Shown piece by piece: positions 5,947 through 7,806 of a DNA stretch of 7,806 bases (the first letter of the stretch is position 1; the number at the start of each line of letters is the position of its first letter). The DNA comes from Alphaproteobacteria bacterium (GTDB taxonomy: Bacteria > Pseudomonadota > Alphaproteobacteria > Rickettsiales > UBA3002): assembly GCA_021732545.1 (NCBI GenBank), contig JAKFUW010000260.1, forward strand, positions 1 to 7,806. The letters run 5' to 3'. The notes under the pieces were generated by a model. The model did no database searches, was not told the origin of the DNA, and saw nothing but the letters and a program-made list of their open reading frames with translations. Made by a program: the position numbers and the translations under genes.

Positions 5947-6231
5947 ATGAACAACAACCGCCCCCCCATTCATCCAGGCGAAATACTCGCCGATGAACTG
6001 CACGAACTAGGCATTACGGCCACGGAATTATCGCGTAACCTCAAGGTTCCGGCCAACCGCATCAGCCAGATTCTGCAAGGCAAGCGAGCTATCACGGGGG
6101 ATACCGCGCTGCGCCTTGGCCATTGGTTTGGCAACAGCGCGCAATTTTGGCTGCATCTGCAAAGCGCCTATGATTTGCGGGTGGCGCAACAGCAGCTCGG
6201 TGCCACCTTGCAGCAACTACCGACTCGCTAA
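5947..6231 (+). CDS. higA: HigA-type antitoxin (XRE helix-turn-helix)
   Basis: A 94-residue protein with the HigA-family opening RPPIHPGEILADELHELGIT, then the helix-turn-helix TATELSRNLKVPANRISQILQGKRAITGDTALRLGHWFG (about residues 24-62) and the family tail NSAQFWLHLQSAYDLRVAQQQ. It neutralises HigB and, as a dimer or toxin-antitoxin complex, should repress the promoter at 5615-5643. A strong ribosome site AAGGAG (5933-5938) overlaps the higB stop and lies eight bases before the ATG, favouring more antitoxin than toxin from the shared mRNA. This contrasts with the poor toxin start. The gene converges on guaB, separated by the inverted-repeat element at 6266-6386. Confidence 0.94.
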   Translation: MNNNRPPIHPGEILADELHELGITATELSRNLKVPANRISQILQGKRAITGDTALRLGHWFGNSAQFWLHLQSAYDLRVAQQQLGATLQQLPTR

Positions 6232-6265
6232 CCGGCGGGATAAATGTAAACTAGGTTGGGTGAAG

Positions 6266-6386
6266 ATTCACGCTAGGCCAAAGCGAAAACACCGCTTTTT
6301 CAAGACCCGTAGCGCAGTGTACTTAAAAGTACATGAGCAACGGAAGATTGAAAAAGCGGGGTTTGCAGCAAGGCCTAGTAGTGAAT
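6266..6386. repeat. 121-bp multi-armed inverted-repeat element between higA and guaB
   Basis: Symmetric nested arms are visible: ATTCAC (6266-6271) with GTGAAT (6381-6386); CTAGGCC (6273-6279) with GGCCTAG (6372-6378); CCGCTTTTTCAA (6292-6303) with TTGAAAAAGCGG (6348-6359), a perfect 12-bp match; and a central perfect palindrome TGTACTTAAAAGTACA (6318-6333). The unmatched spacers between the second and third arms are 12 bases on each side. Symmetry at this scale suggests a MITE-like element or a structured recombination/termination site. It ends two bases before the guaB stop codon. It is not similar in sequence to the 120-bp element at 1349-1468. Confidence 0.75.
6280..6300 (+). terminator. 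Likely rho-independent terminator of higBA
   Basis: AAAGCG (6280-6285) pairs with CGCTTT (6293-6298) around a seven-base loop and leads into a short T run (6296-6300). The stem is short and only half GC, so termination may be partial. It lies within the larger inverted repeat, which could also serve the opposing guaB transcript. Confidence 0.45.
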
Positions 6387-6388
6387 AT

Positions 6389-6419
6389 CTAGCTCTCCGT
6401 GCGGTAATTGGGCGATTCG
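6389..6419. repeat. Right copy of the direct repeat: guaB 3' end (att-like)
   Basis: This copy comprises the guaB stop codon and last codons (ESPNYRTES on the minus strand) and shares an identical 11-bp core TAGCTCTCCGT with 5570-5580. It is the functional gene end; the left copy is an isolated remnant. Together they enclose the higBA module and the inverted-repeat element. Confidence 0.65.
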
Positions 6420-7806
6420 TGGGTGATGGTGACATCGTGCGCGTGGCTTTCACGCATGCCGGCATTGGTGATGCGCACCATCTGGCAGCCATGCTGCATC
6501 GAATCAATCGTTGCGTGTCCGGTATAACCCATGGAAGCTCTCAGTCCGCCGATCAGTTGATGGATCACTCCGGAAGCGGAACCCTTAAACGGCACACGCC
6601 CTTCCACCCCTTCGGGCACCAGTTTCAAGGGTTCGGCCACTTCTTGCTGGAAGTAACGATCCGCCGATCCGCGTGCCATGGCGCCGACCGAGCCCATCCC
6701 ACGGTAAGATTTATAGGAGCGGCCTTGATACAAGATCACCTCGCCCGGGCTTTCTTCGGTTCCTGCGAACAAGGAGCCGATCATGATGCAATCAGCGCCC
6801 GCTGCAATCGCTTTGGCAATGTCGCCCGAATAGCGGATGCCGCCATCGGCAATCAGGCGGATATTGTGCTTGCGGCAGATTTCCGACACTTCCATGATGG
6901 CACTCAGTTGCGGCACGCCAACCCCTGCCACAATCCGCGTGGTGCAAATCGATCCGGGTCCGATTCCTACTTTCACGGCGTCCGCACCTGCATCAATCAG
7001 TGCCTTAGCGCCTTCGGCGGTTGCAATATTGCCTCCCACCACTTGCGTTTCAGGCGATAAGCGCTTGACGTAGCTGACCATTTCGATCACCGATTTGGCG
7101 TGGCCATGCGCGGTATCGACCACAATCACATCGACCTCGGCGGCGATTAATTCATTCGCACGCGAAATCCCATCGGCACCCACGCCAATGGCTGCGGCCA
7201 CGCGCAGGCGGCCATGGGCATCTTTGGCAGCCAGCGGATGTTTTTGCGCTTTTTCAATGTCTTTCACGGTAATCAGGCCGATGCAGCGATACTGGTCATC
7301 GACGACCAGTAATTTCTCGATTCTGTGCTGGTGGAGCAGCTTTTTAGCATCGTCGCGACTGATGCCTTCCTTCACCGTAATCAGGTTCTCATGGGTCATC
7401 AGATCGCGGATGGGGGTGAGCGGATCTGAGGCAAAGCGCACATCACGATTGGTCAAAATTCCCAGCAATTTTGCTGATTGTTCCGTAACCGGAATACCTG
7501 AGATATGGTGCTGATCCATCAGCGCATAGGCATCGGCGAGCGTCGCATCGGGGCGGATGGTCACGGGATCGACCACCATGCCCGATTCAAATTTCTTCAC
7601 GCGGCGCACTTCGGCGGCCTGTTCGATGGGTTTGAGGTTTTTGTGGATGCAGCCAATGCCGCCATGCTGCGCCATCACAATCGCCAAACGGCTTTCCGTC
7701 ACCGTGTCCATGGCGGAGGACATCAACGGAATGCCGAGCCCCACCTGTGCGGTCAGGTGAGTGGCGGTATCCACCGCGTTTGGCATCACATCGGACGCGG
7801 CGGGTT
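6389..7806 (-). CDS. guaB: Inosine-5'-monophosphate dehydrogenase, N-terminus off the right edge
   Basis: The frame is open to the right edge (PAASDVMPNAVD at the start of view), so only about the first 17 residues of this roughly 490-residue enzyme are missing; the GTG at 7789 is an internal codon. GuaB oxidises IMP to XMP with NAD+, the committed step of guanine nucleotide synthesis. Visible landmarks, numbered from 7789: LMSSAMDTVTE and GGIGCIHKN of the barrel; two CBS repeats (about 70-185, MVVDPVTIRPDATL and MTHENLITVKEGI); VDTAHGH; the catalytic loop GIGPGSICTTR with the nucleophile C282 (codon 6946-6944); IADGGIRYSGD; YRGMGSVGAM; DRYFQ with the Arg-Tyr dyad; and the flap VPEGVEGRVPFKG. 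It ends in ESPNYRTES. It appears fully functional. Its 3' end coincides with the right direct repeat. Confidence 0.97.
   Translation of the reverse strand, partial: PAASDVMPNAVDTATHLTAQVGLGIPLMSSAMDTVTESRLAIVMAQHGGIGCIHKNLKPIEQAAEVRRVKKFESGMVVDPVTIRPDATLADAYALMDQHHISGIPVTEQSAKLLGILTNRDVRFASDPLTPIRDLMTHENLITVKEGISRDDAKKLLHQHRIEKLLVVDDQYRCIGLITVKDIEKAQKHPLAAKDAHGRLRVAAAIGVGADGISRANELIAAEVDVIVVDTAHGHAKSVIEMVSYVKRLSPETQVVGGNIATAEGAKALIDAGADAVKVGIGPGSICTTRIVAGVGVPQLSAIMEVSEICRKHNIRLIADGGIRYSGDIAKAIAAGADCIMIGSLFAGTEESPGEVILYQGRSYKSYRGMGSVGAMARGSADRYFQQEVAEPLKLVPEGVEGRVPFKGSASGVIHQLIGGLRASMGYTGHATIDSMQHGCQMVRITNAGMRESHAHDVTITHESPNYRTES

Noticed and set aside
6226..6261. Possible integron attC core (GTTGGGT at 6255-6261 after GCTAAC near the higA stop)
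   Set aside because: The paired inner boxes and usual attC length are missing, and the motif does not recur at the other end of the module. The GTTRRRY match is likely chance.
6116..7060. Long plus-strand open frame opposite guaB
   Set aside because: It is antisense to conserved GuaB codons and overlaps higA in another frame, with no recognisable protein features; it is a coding shadow.

Overview
The window reads as chromosomal DNA of a Gram-negative bacterium, most likely an alphaproteobacterium. This is inferred from the style of the GuaB, RsmB, M23-bactofilin and HigBA proteins and from short dispersed palindromic repeats of the kind seen in some host-associated alphaproteobacteria. No rRNA, tRNA, CRISPR array, transposase or integrase gene was seen.

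Layout from left to right. (1) 2-772 (+): the 3' part of an unrecognised, visibly AT-richer gene whose start lies off the left edge. (2) 788-1287 (-): a ParE/RelE-type toxin and ribbon-helix-helix antitoxin pair. The toxin's C-terminus appears to be replaced by a short dispersed repeat. (3) 1349-1468: a 120-bp element with 25-bp inverted ends. (4) 1473-4489 (-): a compact run of rsmB (rRNA m5C methyltransferase), a membrane-anchored M23 peptidase with coiled coils, and a bactofilin whose start overlaps the peptidase gene. The last two form a recognised cell-shape/peptidoglycan-remodelling pair. (5) 4586-5482 (-): a type IV prepilin-like protein whose leader contains a palindromic repeat and a C9 tract. 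(6) 5569-6419: a higBA toxin-antitoxin module bracketed by a roughly 30-bp direct repeat that matches the 3' end of guaB, with a 121-bp inverted-repeat element between higA and guaB. (7) 6389-7806 (-): guaB (IMP dehydrogenase), nearly complete, with its N-terminus off the right edge.

guaB, the prepilin gene, rsmB, the M23 gene and the bactofilin gene all lie on the minus strand and form the housekeeping and envelope backbone. The two toxin-antitoxin modules and four palindromic or inverted-repeat elements are inserted at gene boundaries, two of the repeats reaching into coding sequence. The most notable observation is that higBA looks like an 820-bp cassette next to the guaB 3' end: a repeated copy of the guaB tail, a promoter, toxin, antitoxin, a palindrome, then the real guaB tail. 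The second is that a dispersed repeat encodes most of the prepilin leader, the part expected to be removed from the mature protein.
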